From: CADCTP01 sp963849885
GTDB taxonomy: Bacteria > Actinomycetota > Actinomycetes > Mycobacteriales > CADCTP01
NCBI GenBank assembly: GCA_963849885.1
Contig: CAWKIV010000006.1
Span: forward strand, 496,001-560,000
Length of the DNA stretch: 64,000 nucleotides
Direction: 5' to 3'
Part shown: positions 56,093 to 64,000 of the stretch, one piece after another
Layout: every line of letters starts with the position of its first letter
How positions within the stretch are numbered: position 1 is the first letter of the stretch
Position numbers and translations under genes: made by a program
The notes under the pieces: model-generated
Seen by the model: the letters and a program-made list of their open reading frames with translations, nothing else
Database searches by the model: none
Told to the model about the DNA's origin: nothing

Positions 56093-57616
56093 CTAGACCG
56101 GGGTGATCCCGTGCCGGCGGCGGGAGAAGTGCCGGTCCTTGCCGCGGGCCGCGCCCAGCCGGGCGACCAGCTCGGCGCGCAGGTCCTCCGGCTCCACGAT
56201 CGAGTCCACCACCAGCTCGCCGGCCAGCCGGAGCACGTCGATGTCCTGGTCGTACGCCTCCCGCCGGGCCCGGACGAACTCCGCCCGCTCGGCCTCGTCG
56301 GCGATCGCCGCGATCTTGTTGGCGTAGACCGCGTTCACCGCCGCCTCCGCGCCCATCACCGCGATCTTCGCGGTGGGCAGCGCCAGCGTGGCGTCCGGCT
56401 CGAAGCCCGGCCCGGCCATCGCGTACAGCCCGGCCCCGTACGCCTTGCGCACCACCACGCAGAACTTCGGCACCGTGGCCTCGGAGATCGCGCTGATCAT
56501 CTTGGCCCCGTGCCGGATGATGCCCTGCTTCTCCACCGCGCTGCCGACCATGAAGCCCGGCACGTCGGACAGGAAGACCAGCGGCACGCTGAAGGCGTCG
56601 CACAGCTGCACGAAGCGGGTCGCCTTGTCGGCCGAGTCGACGAAGAGCACGCCGCCCTTGTGCAGCGAGTTGTTGGCGACCACGCCGACCACCTCGCCGG
56701 CCAGCCGGGCGAAGCCGAGGGTCACCTCGCGGGCCCACCGGGCCTGGATCTCGAAGTACGAGTCCTCGTCGACCAGCGCCTTGACGTACCGGCGCATGTC
56801 GAAGGCCCGCCGCTCGCTGGCCGGCACCAGCGCCCGCAGGTCGCCCGGGCCGGCCGGGCGGGCCTCGGCCGCCGGCGGGGTGCCCTGCCAGCTCGACGGC
56901 AGGTACGACAGGTAGCGGCGGACGACGTCGAGCGCCTCCGGCTCGTCCCGGCAGAGGAAGTGGCCGACCCCGGACTCGGTGGTGTGCACCTTGGCCCCGC
57001 CCATCGCCTCCAGCGTGGTCTTCTCCCCGGTCACCATCTCGACCATCCGGTCCGACCCGAGATACATGGAGGCGTTGCCGTCGACCATCGCGACCACGTC
57101 GCAGAAGGCCGGGATGTACGCCCCGCCGGCCGCCGACGGCCCGAACAGCGCGCACACCTGCGGGACCGACCCGGACGCGCGCACCTGGTTCCAGAAGATC
57201 CTGCCGGCGCCGCGCCGGCCCGGGAACAGGTCGACCTGGTCGGTGATCCGGGCCCCGGCCGAGTCGACCAGGTAGACCATCGGCACGCCGGTGCCGTACG
57301 CCCGCTCGATGATCCGGATGATCTTCTCCACCGTGCGGGCGCCCCAGGAGCCGGCCTTGACGGTGGAGTCGTTGGCCATCAGGCAGACCGGCCGGCCGTC
57401 GATGCGGGCCTGCCCGGTGACCACGCCGTCGGCCGGCAGGTCCCCGGCCAGCGCGTTCGCGAACATCCCGTCCTCGACGAACGAGCCCTCGTCCACCAGC
57501 AGCCGGACCCGCTCGCGGGCGAACAGCTTGCCCTTGGCCGCGTTGGCCTCGTGGTAACGGGCCGCCCCGCCCTTCTCGACGGTCGCCCGCACCTCGCCCA
57601 GCCGCACCTCGTCCAC
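56093..57616 (-). CDS. Acyl-CoA carboxylase carboxyltransferase (beta) subunit
   Basis: 507 residues, intact, carboxyltransferase domain pair of the propionyl/acetyl/methylcrotonyl-CoA carboxylase family; moves CO2 from carboxybiotin to an acyl-CoA. N-half: KGKLFARERVRLLVDEGSFV, VYLVDSAGARITDQVDLFPG, VCALFGPSAAGGAYIPAFCD (oxyanion G-G-A-Y). C-half: ARWAREVTLGFARLAGEVVG, DVPGFMVGSAVEKQGIIRHG, KFCVVVRKAYGAGLYAMAGP. The ADQVDLFPGR part resembles AccD1/methylcrotonoyl-type chains. No biotin-carrying alpha subunit lies alongside, so it must be encoded elsewhere. It is a single-gene unit, divergent from the protease. Confidence 0.92.
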   Translation of the reverse strand: MDEVRLGEVRATVEKGGAARYHEANAAKGKLFARERVRLLVDEGSFVEDGMFANALAGDLPADGVVTGQARIDGRPVCLMANDSTVKAGSWGARTVEKIIRIIERAYGTGVPMVYLVDSAGARITDQVDLFPGRRGAGRIFWNQVRASGSVPQVCALFGPSAAGGAYIPAFCDVVAMVDGNASMYLGSDRMVEMVTGEKTTLEAMGGAKVHTTESGVGHFLCRDEPEALDVVRRYLSYLPSSWQGTPPAAEARPAGPGDLRALVPASERRAFDMRRYVKALVDEDSYFEIQARWAREVTLGFARLAGEVVGVVANNSLHKGGVLFVDSADKATRFVQLCDAFSVPLVFLSDVPGFMVGSAVEKQGIIRHGAKMISAISEATVPKFCVVVRKAYGAGLYAMAGPGFEPDATLALPTAKIAVMGAEAAVNAVYANKIAAIADEAERAEFVRARREAYDQDIDVLRLAGELVVDSIVEPEDLRAELVARLGAARGKDRHFSRRRHGITPV

Positions 57617-57742
57617 ACCCCAGTTCTACCGGACGGCCGGCGGCCCGCGACCGCGGTATGAGCTATCCGATATCTGCCGCGGTGGGCGTCTCCCTCCCTA
57701 GCGTGGGGTTCCCTGCACCCCTCCCCCTCAAGGAGTGATGGG

Positions 57743-59227
57743 ATGAAGCGAACCCTGGCCGGCCTCGCCGCGGCGATCCTGCTGCCGGCCGGCATCGTCG
57801 CCGCCCTCGGCACCCCCGCGGCCGCGGCACCCGCCGCGCCGGCGGCGGCCCCGACCGCGAACGCCGCCTCGCCGGCGATGCTCACCGCCCTCCAGCGCGA
57901 CCTCCGGCTCACCGAGGCCCAGGCCCGCGCCCGGATCTCCACCGACAGCAACGCCAGCCGGATCGAGCTCAAGCTCCGCAAGCAGCTGGGCAAGGCGTTC
58001 GCCGGCGCCTGGCTGACCGCCGACGCGACGTCGTTCGTCGTCGCGGTCACCGACTCCCGCCGGGCCGCCGAGGTGACCGCGGCCGGCGCGACCCCCAAGG
58101 TCGTCGCCCGGGACGCCGCCACCCTCGACGCGGTCAAGGCCGGCCTCGACCGGGCCGCCGCCAAGGCCCCGGCCGCGTCCGTGCCGGGCTGGTACGTCGA
58201 CGTGCAGACCAACTCCGTCGTGGTGCTCGCCCGCGGCGGCACCGCGGCCGCGCGCGCCTTCATCCGGGCCAGCGGGGTCACCGCCGCGGCCGTCCGGGTG
58301 GTCGCCTCCACCGAGACCCCGCGGACGCTGTACGACGTCCGCGGCGGCGACGCGTACTACATGGGCGGGCGCTGCTCGGTCGGCTTCTCGGTCAACGGCG
58401 GCTTCGTCACCGCCGGGCACTGCGGCACCCCGGGCACCGCGACCCAGGGCTACAACCAGGTGGCGCAGGGCACCTTCCAGGGCTCCTCGTTCCCGGGCAA
58501 CGACTACGCCTGGGTCGCGGTGAACAGCAACTGGACCCCGCAGCCGTGGGTGAACAACTACAGCGGCGGCAACGTCACGGTGGCCGGCTCGACCGAGGCG
58601 GCGGTGGGCGCGGCGATCTGCCGGTCCGGCTCCACCACCGGCTGGCGCTGCGGCACCGTCCAGGCCAAGAACCAGACGGTCAACTACGCCGAGGGCAGCG
58701 TCAGCGGCCTGACCCGCACCAACGCCTGCGCCGAGCCGGGCGACTCCGGCGGCTCCTGGCTGAGCGGCCAGCAGGCGCAGGGCGTCACCTCCGGCGGCTC
58801 CGGCAACTGCAGCGTCGGCGGCACCACCTACTTCCAGCCGGTCAACGAGATCCTCTCCGCGTACGGCCGGACGCTGGTCACCAGCGGCGGCGGCGAGCCG
58901 CCGCCCCCGCCGCCCGGCTGCTCGGGCTACGAGTTCACGGTGAGCGGCTCGCTGTCCAGCGGCGGCAGTGCCTACCAGCCCAACGGCAGCTACTACTACT
59001 CCGCCGCCTCCGGCAGCCACCGCGGCTGCCTGGACGGGCCGACCGGCACCGACTTCGACCTCTACCTGCAGAAGTGGAACGGCTTCGGCTGGTCCGTCGT
59101 CGCCCAGGGCATCACCGCCGCCCCGGACGAGACCGTGTCGTACACCGGCACGGCCGGCTACTACCGGTGGCGCGTGCACGCGTACAGCGGCTCCGGCAGC
59201 TACACGCTCGGCTACAGCAACCCGTAA
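57743..59227 (+). CDS. Secreted S1-family serine protease (streptogrisin type) with C-terminal PPC-like domain
   Basis: 494 residues. Signal peptide (1-30), alpha-lytic-type prodomain (about 40-195: MLTALQRDLRLTEAQARARI, SVPGWYVDVQTNSVVVLARG), chymotrypsin-like protease (about 200-380) with His in FVTAGHCGTPG, Asp in GNDYAWVAV and Ser in CAEPGDSGGSWLSGQQAQGV, then Pro-rich linker (GGGEPPPPPPGC) and PPC-like beta domain (about 392-494: TDFDLYLQKWNGFGWSVVAQ, YYRWRVHAYSGSGSYTLGYS). Cysteine pairs fit the streptogrisin fold. ATG 57743 has AAGGAG at -8. The enzyme matures by cleavage of the prodomain outside the cell. Bears its own promoter region of 126 bases. Confidence 0.95.
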   Translation: MKRTLAGLAAAILLPAGIVAALGTPAAAAPAAPAAAPTANAASPAMLTALQRDLRLTEAQARARISTDSNASRIELKLRKQLGKAFAGAWLTADATSFVVAVTDSRRAAEVTAAGATPKVVARDAATLDAVKAGLDRAAAKAPAASVPGWYVDVQTNSVVVLARGGTAAARAFIRASGVTAAAVRVVASTETPRTLYDVRGGDAYYMGGRCSVGFSVNGGFVTAGHCGTPGTATQGYNQVAQGTFQGSSFPGNDYAWVAVNSNWTPQPWVNNYSGGNVTVAGSTEAAVGAAICRSGSTTGWRCGTVQAKNQTVNYAEGSVSGLTRTNACAEPGDSGGSWLSGQQAQGVTSGGSGNCSVGGTTYFQPVNEILSAYGRTLVTSGGGEPPPPPPGCSGYEFTVSGSLSSGGSAYQPNGSYYYSAASGSHRGCLDGPTGTDFDLYLQKWNGFGWSVVAQGITAAPDETVSYTGTAGYYRWRVHAYSGSGSYTLGYSNP

Positions 59228-59336
59228 CCCGGACCGGGCCGCCCGCACCGTCGCCGCGGTGCGGGCGGTCCGCCCTTACCGCGACCGGCCCACCGGGGCA
59301 TGGACCAAGTGGTCTGACGACCCTTACCGTTCGGCC

Positions 59337-60326
59337 ATGGACCTTGAGATTCGGCACCTCAAGGTGGTCTGTGCGATCGCCGACACCGGCAGCCTCACCA
59401 AGGCAGCCGCGCTGCTCGGCCTGGCCCAGCCGGCCCTGACCGCGCAGCTGCAGCGGATCGAGCGGCGGCTGGGCGGCCCGCTGTTCGACCGGGACCGGCG
59501 CGGCGCCCGGCCGACCGCGATGGGCGAGCTGGTGCTGTCCCGGGCCCGGGTGCTGCTCGGCGCGATGAAGGGCCTGGAGGACGAGGCGGCCCGGCTGGCC
59601 GGCGCCGGGGGAACCCTGGCCCGCTACCGGTTCGGCAGCGTGAACAGCCCGATCCTCGGCGGGCTGGTGCACCGGCTCGCCGCCGAGCAGCCCGAGGCGC
59701 AGGTGAGCACGTACGGCAGCTGGTCGGCCGAGGAGCTGGCCCGGATGGTGCTCGGCGGCCGGCTGGACTTCGCGCTGTGCGGCACCTGCGGCGAGTCGGT
59801 GCCCTCGACCGAGGCCGGCATGGCCTGGCGGGCGGTGTCGGTCGACCCGGTCTTCGTGATGCTGCCGGAGACCCACCGGCTGGCCGCGCGGCCGGAGATC
59901 GCGCTGGCCGACCTGGCCGGCGAGCAGTGGGCGGTGGCCCGCGGCGACGGCTGCTTCGGCGACTGCTTCGGCGCCGCCTGCCTGCGGGCCGGCTTCACCC
60001 CGCGGACCATCTACGAGGCCGACTCCCTCGGCTGCCTCGACCTGGTCGACTCCGGCGAGGCGGTGGGGCTGTGCCAGGCCGCGACCCGGCCGGTCGCCGG
60101 GCTGGTCGCCCGGCCGCTGGCCGGGGCGCCGCTGCGCTGGCGGCTGATGCTCGGCTGGTACGCCGAGGGGCCCGCGGCCAGCTCCGCCGACCTGGTCTTC
60201 GCGCACGCGGTGGCCTCGTACACCGAGCTGCTGGCCCGCAACGAGCCGTACCGGGCCTGGCTGCGCGACCACCCCGGCTTCGGCGCCCAGGACGCCGCGG
60301 CCGAGCCGGCCGCGGTGGCGCCCTAA
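59337..60326 (+). CDS. LysR-family transcriptional regulator
   Basis: 329 residues, intact. The winged HTH is IRHLKVVCAIADTGSLTKAA, ALLGLAQPALTAQLQRIERR, LGGPLFDRDRRGARPTAMGE; the effector domain follows from about residue 95 (RYRFGSVNSPILGGLVHRLA, LGGRLDFALCGTCGESVPST, AWRAVSVDPVFVMLPETHRL). A stretch with extra cysteines (CGTCGES; GDGCFGDCFGAACLRAG) is unusual for the family and could form a redox or metal site; that is speculation. ATG 59337. It lies after the protease and 9 bases before a MaoC gene, which it may regulate. Confidence 0.9.
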   Translation: MDLEIRHLKVVCAIADTGSLTKAAALLGLAQPALTAQLQRIERRLGGPLFDRDRRGARPTAMGELVLSRARVLLGAMKGLEDEAARLAGAGGTLARYRFGSVNSPILGGLVHRLAAEQPEAQVSTYGSWSAEELARMVLGGRLDFALCGTCGESVPSTEAGMAWRAVSVDPVFVMLPETHRLAARPEIALADLAGEQWAVARGDGCFGDCFGAACLRAGFTPRTIYEADSLGCLDLVDSGEAVGLCQAATRPVAGLVARPLAGAPLRWRLMLGWYAEGPAASSADLVFAHAVASYTELLARNEPYRAWLRDHPGFGAQDAAAEPAAVAP

Positions 60327-60335
60327 GGTCCGGGG

Positions 60336-60779
60336 GTGACCCGGACCTTCGACGACTTCCACCCGGGCGAGCGCTTCGACCTCGGCACGGTCGTGGTGGA
60401 CGAGGCGGAGATGCTCGCCTTCGCCCGCCGCTTCGACCCGCAGCCCTTCCACGTGGACGCCGAGGCCGCGGTGCACACCCCGTTCGGCGGGCTGATCGCC
60501 AGCGGCTGGTACACCGCGTCGCTGTTCATGCGGCTGTACGTGGACGCGGTGCTGGCCGACTCGACCAGCCAGGGCTCGCCGGGGCTGTCCGAGCTGCGCT
60601 GGCTGTTCCCGGTGCGGGCCGGCGACGAGCTGCGCGGCACGCTGGTGGTGCTGGAGGCGACCCCGTCGGAGACCCGGCCCGGGCGCGGCACCGTGGTGCT
60701 GCGGGGCGAGCTGCGGCGCGGCGCCGACCCGGTGGTGCGGATGACCTTCCGCGGCCTGTTCGGCCGCCGGGCCGGCTAG
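60336..60779 (+). CDS. MaoC-like hot-dog acyl dehydratase
   Basis: 147 residues. Typical of the MaoC dehydratase family: FDDFHPGERFDLGTVVVDEA, EMLAFARRFDPQPFHVDAEA with Asp and His of the hydratase motif, FGGLIASGWYTASLFMRLYV, and LSELRWLFPVRAGDELRGTL. It would hydrate a 2-enoyl-CoA or an enoyl thioester. GTG 60336, 9 bases after the LysR stop, so the two are probably transcribed together. Ends in FRGLFGRRAG. Confidence 0.9.
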   Translation: MTRTFDDFHPGERFDLGTVVVDEAEMLAFARRFDPQPFHVDAEAAVHTPFGGLIASGWYTASLFMRLYVDAVLADSTSQGSPGLSELRWLFPVRAGDELRGTLVVLEATPSETRPGRGTVVLRGELRRGADPVVRMTFRGLFGRRAG

Positions 60780-60833
60780 CGGCAACCTCCCGGGCCGTCG
60801 GGCCGGTCTCTCTGGCAGGACCACGGCCGAGGC

Positions 60834-60893
60834 GTGAGCAGTCGGGCCGGGTGAGCGGTCGGGCCGGGTGACCGGCCGGGCCGGAGGAGGAGT
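60834..60893. repeat. Tandem GTCGGGCCGGGTGAGCG repeats between MaoC and moeA
   Basis: Three copies of a 17-base unit, GTCGGGCCGGGTGAGCG or close variants (GTGAGCAGTCGGGCCGGG, GTGAGCGGTCGGGCCGGG, GTGACCGGCCGGGCCGG), in the 113-base gap between convergent genes; the final GTCAGGCCGG carries the moeA stop. The rest of the gap (60780-60833) shows nothing recognisable. Units again contain TGA. Confidence 0.75.
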
Positions 60894-62042
60894 CAGGCCG
60901 GCGGGGCGAGCAGCGGGACCGGCTCGCCCCGCCAGCCGCGCGGCACCACCGCGAAGGCGTCGGCCAGCGCGGCCCCCCACAGGTTCCCCGGCCGGTCCCG
61001 CCCCAGCGGCTCGACCGTGTCGCCGGCGCGGCTGACCGGCAGCACGCGGGTCGGCCCGTCCTGCTCGGGCACTCCGGTCAGCCGGGCGGTGGCCAGGTCG
61101 GGCAGCGGGCGGCCGGTGAGCCCGGCCAGCAGCGGGCCGAGCAGGGTCAGCACCGCCACCAGGGCCGCGTACGGGTTGCCGGGCAGCGCCACCAGCCACC
61201 GCCCGCCGGGCAGCTCGGCCAGCCGCTGCGGGTGGCCGGGCCGGCAGTCCACCCCGTCCACCAGCACCCGGGCGCCCAGCTCGCGCAGCGCCGCGGCGAC
61301 CAGGTCGGCCGGCCCGCCGCCGGCCCCGCCGCTGGTCAGCACCACGTCGCCGGCCGCGGCGGCGACCGCGGCGGCCAGCGTGGCCGCGTCGGTGTCCGGC
61401 ACCGCCGCCGCCGGCAGCGGCTCGCCGCCGAGCGCGCGCACCCAGCCGGGCAGCGCCGGGCCGACCGCGTCCCGGACCAGCCCGCCGCCGGACCCGCCGG
61501 CGTGCACCAGCTCGTCGCCGGTGAGCAGGGCGGCCACCCGCGGCCGGGGCCGGACCGCGAGGACGTCCAGGCCGCCGGCCGCGGCCAGGCCGACCACGGT
61601 CGGCGTCACCGGCGTGCCGGCCGGCAGCAGGTCGGCGCCGAGCGGCACGTCCTCGCCGACCCGGCGGACGTGCCGCTCCGGCCTCGGGCGGCTTGATCGC
61701 GACGAGCTCGCCGCCGGCGACCGCGGCCAGCTCGGCCGGCAGCACCGCGACCGTGCCGGCCGGCACCGGCGCGCCGGTGGCCACCTCGACCGCCTCGCCG
61801 GGTCCGACCGGCGGCGGCGTGCCCGGGCCGGCCAGCACCCGGCCGGTCAGCCGCCAGGGCCCGGCCAGGGAGCCGACCGCGTAGCCGTCCATGGCCGAGC
61901 AGTCGAAGGCCGGCACCGGGGTGGCGGCGCGCAGCGGCACGGCCAGCACGCCGGCCGCCGCGGCGAGCGGCACCGTCGCGGCGGGCAGCGGGGTCGGCGC
62001 GCGGTGCGCCGCGAGCCGGGCCTCGGCCCAGGCCACCCTCAC
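60893..62042 (-). CDS. moeA: Molybdopterin molybdotransferase, one frameshift
   Basis: Inserts molybdate into adenylylated molybdopterin. GTG 62042 overlaps the DUF6457 stop. Visible: VPAFDCSAMDGYAV (conserved S-x-M-D-G-[FY]-A), VEVATGAPVPAGTVAVLP, AIKPPEA; a slip near 61682 then leads to VPLGADLLPAGTPVTPTVVG (R-x2-G-x-D-x3-G-x3 region), VAALLTGDELVHAGG, GDVVLTSGGAGGGPADLVAA, and LVALPGNPYAALVAVLTLLG (P-G-N-P motif). Length of about 384 residues is normal. The [ST]-G-D-E and P-G-N-P motifs are intact. Last gene of the Moco operon. Confidence 0.92.
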
Positions 62043-62377
62043 CCCGCCTGGTCCCCCGCCGTCTGGTCCCGCCGTCCCGCCCCCGCCGTCCCGGCGTCGG
62101 GCAGCGCACCGGCCGCCCCGGCCGCCCCGGACGCGGGCCAGGCGGTGGCGAGCGCGGTGATCCGGGCGGCCAGCGCCCGGGCCGCCCCCACCGGCTCGTC
62201 GGCGCGGCCGGCGGCCAGGCCGAGCAGGAACGCGGTCAGCGGCGCCGCCGGCCGGGCCACCCCGTGCGCCACGTCCCGGGCCAGGTCGAGCACCAGGTCG
62301 CGGCTGCCGCCGTCGACCGCGCCGGCCAGGTCGAGCTCGGCCACCACCGCGGCGGTCCAGTCCTCCAGCGTGCTCAC
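62039..62377 (-). CDS. DUF6457-type small protein in Moco operon
   Basis: 112 residues, mostly helical, beginning STLEDWTAAVVAELDLAGAV, then DLVLDLARDVAHGVARPAAP, LTAFLLGLAAGRADEPVGAA and an Ala/Gly-rich tail. This matches a small actinobacterial family that sits between mobA and moeA and whose job is unknown. GTG 62377 overlaps the mobA stop and its own stop overlaps the moeA start, both by 4 bases. A role in cofactor insertion or MobA function is inferred from location alone. Confidence 0.8.
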   Translation of the reverse strand: MSTLEDWTAAVVAELDLAGAVDGGSRDLVLDLARDVAHGVARPAAPLTAFLLGLAAGRADEPVGAARALAARITALATAWPASGAAGAAGALPDAGTAGAGRRDQTAGDQAG

Positions 62378-63015
62378 GCCGATCCCCCCTGCTCCGGCCG
62401 CCACTCCCGCGCGGTGGCCAGGTCCCGCGGAGTGTCGCAGTCGAACCAGGGCGGCAGCCCGGCACCGTCCGCGGTCAGCCGCACCACCGGCCCGGTCGCG
62501 GCGGCCAGCACCGCCCGCAGCGCGACCCCGGCCGGCCCGCCGACCCGACCCAGCGCGGCCCGCAGCGCCGCGGTCTTCCAGACCGCGCAGAGCAGCTGGT
62601 CCCGCCCCTCGGCGTCCACCGGCAACGCCACCGCGGCCCCGCGCTCCCCGGCCAGCGCCGCCCGCAGCCGGCGCACCGTCGCCGCGTCCAGGAACGGCAG
62701 GTCCGCGGCCAGCACCGCCACGGTCGGCGCGCGCACCCCGACCAGCCCGGCGACCAGCGCCGCGACCGGGCCGCCGCCGGGCGGCTCCTCCCGGGTGACC
62801 AGGTCGACCGGCACGTCCCGGACCGACGGCCCGACCACGATGGAGCGGTCCGCGTCCCGGACCGCGGCCAGCACCCGCTCGGCCAGCGTGCTGCCGCCGA
62901 TCCGCAGGTTCGGCTTGGCCACCCCGCCGAGCCGGCTGGCCCGGCCGCCGGTCAGCACCACCGCGTCGTACGGCCCCGGCAGCGGCCCGGTGACCGGGTC
63001 GATCGGGCGGGTCAT
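62374..63015 (-). CDS. mobA: Molybdenum cofactor guanylyltransferase
   Basis: 213 residues of the MobA-like NTP transferase family; attaches GMP to Mo-molybdopterin, needed for bis-MGD enzymes such as formate dehydrogenase. AVVLTGGRASRLGGVAKPNL is the nucleotide-binding loop (L-x-G-G-x-[SA]-x-R-[LM]-G, with Lys), then SIVVGPSVRDVPVDLVTREE, GPVAALVAGLVGVRAPTVAV, LAADLPFLDAATVRRLRAAL with the metal aspartate in A-A-D-x-P, and WFDCDTPRDLATAREW. ATG 63015 overlaps fdhD by 4 bases. Confidence 0.93.
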   Translation of the reverse strand: MTRPIDPVTGPLPGPYDAVVLTGGRASRLGGVAKPNLRIGGSTLAERVLAAVRDADRSIVVGPSVRDVPVDLVTREEPPGGGPVAALVAGLVGVRAPTVAVLAADLPFLDAATVRRLRAALAGERGAAVALPVDAEGRDQLLCAVWKTAALRAALGRVGGPAGVALRAVLAAATGPVVRLTADGAGLPPWFDCDTPRDLATAREWRPEQGGSA

Positions 63016-63857
63016 CCGGGCACCGCGGCGCCGACCGCGAGGCGGTCCCGGCCGGCGTAGACGTTGCCGTGCCGGCCGCGCAGGAAGCCGACCAGCGTCA
63101 CCCCGAACTCCTCGGCCAGCGCGACGGCCAGCGACGACGGCGCCGACACCGACGCGACCACCGGGATGCCGGCGGCGACGGCCTTCTGCACGATCTCGTA
63201 GCCGGCCCGCCCGCTGACCAGCAGCACCGCCCCGGCCAGCGGCAGCCGGTCGCCGAGCAGCGCCCAGCCGACCAGCTTGTCCACCGCGTTGTGCCGGCCG
63301 ACGTCCTCCCGGGCGGCCAGCAGCGTGCCGTCCGGCTCGAACAGCCCGGCCGCGTGCAGCCCGCCGGTCGCCGCGAACAGCCCCTGCGTCTCCCGCAGCG
63401 TGTCCGGCAGCCCGTACAGGGTCTCGACGGGGACGGTCGGTCCGGGCGCGACCGGGCGCAGCCCGCGTTCCCGCAGCGCGTCCAGGGAGGCGGATCCGCA
63501 CACCCCGCAGGCGCTGGACACCAGCCCGACCCGGGCCGGCTCGGGCGGGGCGGGCGCGTCCATCTCGACCGTCACCACGTTGAACTGCTGGTCCGGCCGG
63601 TCCACGTCCGCGCAGTACGACACCTGGCGGGGCGGGCCGGCCAGCAGCCCCTCGCCGTGCAGGAAGCCGACCGCCAGCTCGAAGTCGTGCCCGGGGGTCC
63701 GCATGGTGACCGCGATCCGGCCGGACCGGCCGCCGGCGGCGACCCGCACCTCCAGCGGCTCCTCGGTCACCAGCGCGTCCCGGCGCCGCACCTCGGTGTC
63801 GCCGTCCAGCGTCCAGATCCGTACCCGGGTGGACGGCCCCGGCCGCTCGGCGCTCAC
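63012..63857 (-). CDS. fdhD: Formate dehydrogenase accessory sulfurtransferase
   Basis: 281 residues. FdhD passes sulfur to the Mo cofactor of formate dehydrogenase. GTG 63857, with GGGGAG upstream. Shows TEEPLEVRVAAGGRSGRIAV, MRTPGHDFELAVGFLHGEGL, the cysteine motif SSACGVCGSASLDALRERGL (C-x2-C), TQGLFAATGGLHAAGLFEPD, VGRHNAVDKLVGWALLGDRL, then LLVSGRAGYEIVQKAVAAGI and PVVASVSAPSSLAVALAEEF. First gene of the fdhD-mobA-DUF6457-moeA operon, each overlapping the next by 4 bases. Confidence 0.95.
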   Translation of the reverse strand: MSAERPGPSTRVRIWTLDGDTEVRRRDALVTEEPLEVRVAAGGRSGRIAVTMRTPGHDFELAVGFLHGEGLLAGPPRQVSYCADVDRPDQQFNVVTVEMDAPAPPEPARVGLVSSACGVCGSASLDALRERGLRPVAPGPTVPVETLYGLPDTLRETQGLFAATGGLHAAGLFEPDGTLLAAREDVGRHNAVDKLVGWALLGDRLPLAGAVLLVSGRAGYEIVQKAVAAGIPVVASVSAPSSLAVALAEEFGVTLVGFLRGRHGNVYAGRDRLAVGAAVPG

Positions 63858-64000
63858 CTCCCCAGTCTCCCCCGGCCCCGGTCGTGCAACCCGCTCATGA
63901 CAGACCGTCACGACATGGCGTGATTCGGCCCACGCTCTGCTTCGGGAACGATTCAGATAGCGTGGCCGCTGTACGGGGTGTCCGACCACATCCGGAGGGA
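63858..64000. promoter_or_regulatory. Divergent region before fdhD and a gene beyond the right edge
   Basis: 143 bases upstream of fdhD. On the plus strand ATTCAGATAGCGTGGCCGCT is a less GC-rich patch that may hold a -10 (GATAGC or TCAGAT), and the window ends in GGAGGGA, a strong ribosome-binding site for a plus-strand gene starting just outside. The fdhD promoter must also lie here. Confidence 0.4.

Noticed and set aside
59112..62465. Very long open frame on the minus strand across the protease, LysR, MaoC and moeA genes
   Set aside because: Most of it is antisense to well-supported plus-strand genes; only the moeA part matches a protein. Long antisense frames are normal at this GC content.

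Overview
The window is actinobacterial chromosome. Coding bases are strongly GC-rich with GC-biased third positions, GTG starts are frequent, and neighbouring genes often overlap by 4 bases (GTGA or ATGA). The gene types (SARP regulator, LCP proteins, lipid-droplet protein, TIGR03089 family, streptogrisin-like protease, actinobacterial ydaO riboswitch) suggest a filamentous actinomycete, plausibly Micromonosporaceae. That family assignment is inference. I recognised no tRNA, rRNA, phage, IS element or CRISPR array.

Layout. 0-3.7 kb: a polyprenyl synthase cut by the left edge, divergent from a second prenyl synthase that starts an operon with a thymidylate-kinase-like P-loop protein and a SAM methyltransferase. 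3.84-4.9 kb: a c-di-AMP riboswitch before a secreted GH26-like glycosidase. 4.9-12.3 kb: an eight-gene minus-strand operon (nucleotidyltransferase, unknown protein, thioester-reductase-like SDR, acyl-CoA-dehydrogenase-like flavoprotein, class III aminotransferase, SRPBCC protein, ABC-2 exporter) that looks like uncharacterised small-molecule biosynthesis. 12.5-17.1 kb: polyprenyl-phosphate glycosyltransferases, a GT-C-like membrane protein, a flippase-like protein and an epimerase remnant. 17.1-23.1 kb: four translationally coupled genes resembling a sugar ABC importer, but with a degenerate ATPase, both permeases fused in one chain, and a membrane-anchored NB-ARC/TPR protein whose P-loop lacks lysine. 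23.2-26.2 kb: rfbD, an rfbB remnant and an LCP gene (wall or exopolysaccharide synthesis).

26-43.4 kb: secreted phospholipase A2, TIGR03089, SCOT-type CoA transferase, DUF1028, lipid-droplet protein, GGDEF protein, WYL regulator, acyl-CoA dehydrogenases, UDP-glucose dehydrogenase, SDR, CoA-binding protein, purE/purK, a sigma factor fused to a membrane sensor domain, and GtrA. 43.4-52.7 kb: two heavy-metal-type RND permeases, a small lipoprotein adaptor, an OmpR-type two-component system and a PepSY protein. 53-56 kb: SARP regulator, ABC exporter and secreted protein. 56-64 kb: acyl-CoA carboxylase beta chain, S1 protease, LysR regulator, MaoC protein, and molybdenum-cofactor/formate-dehydrogenase maturation genes (fdhD, mobA, DUF6457, moeA).

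Sequence quality is patchy. Roughly 21.9-29.3, 32.6-39.5, 40.6-41.6 and 43.4-55.3 kb hold dense single-base indels that break conserved genes, including housekeeping purE and purK, while other stretches are clean. A 14-G/29-A homopolymer at 43.39 kb looks like an assembly artefact, and adjacency across it should not be trusted. Broken genes in these patches are therefore given as CDS with frameshifts rather than as biological pseudogenes, except two short remnants. Convergent gene ends are often separated by short tandem repeats whose units carry stop codons, in opposed orientation on the two sides.
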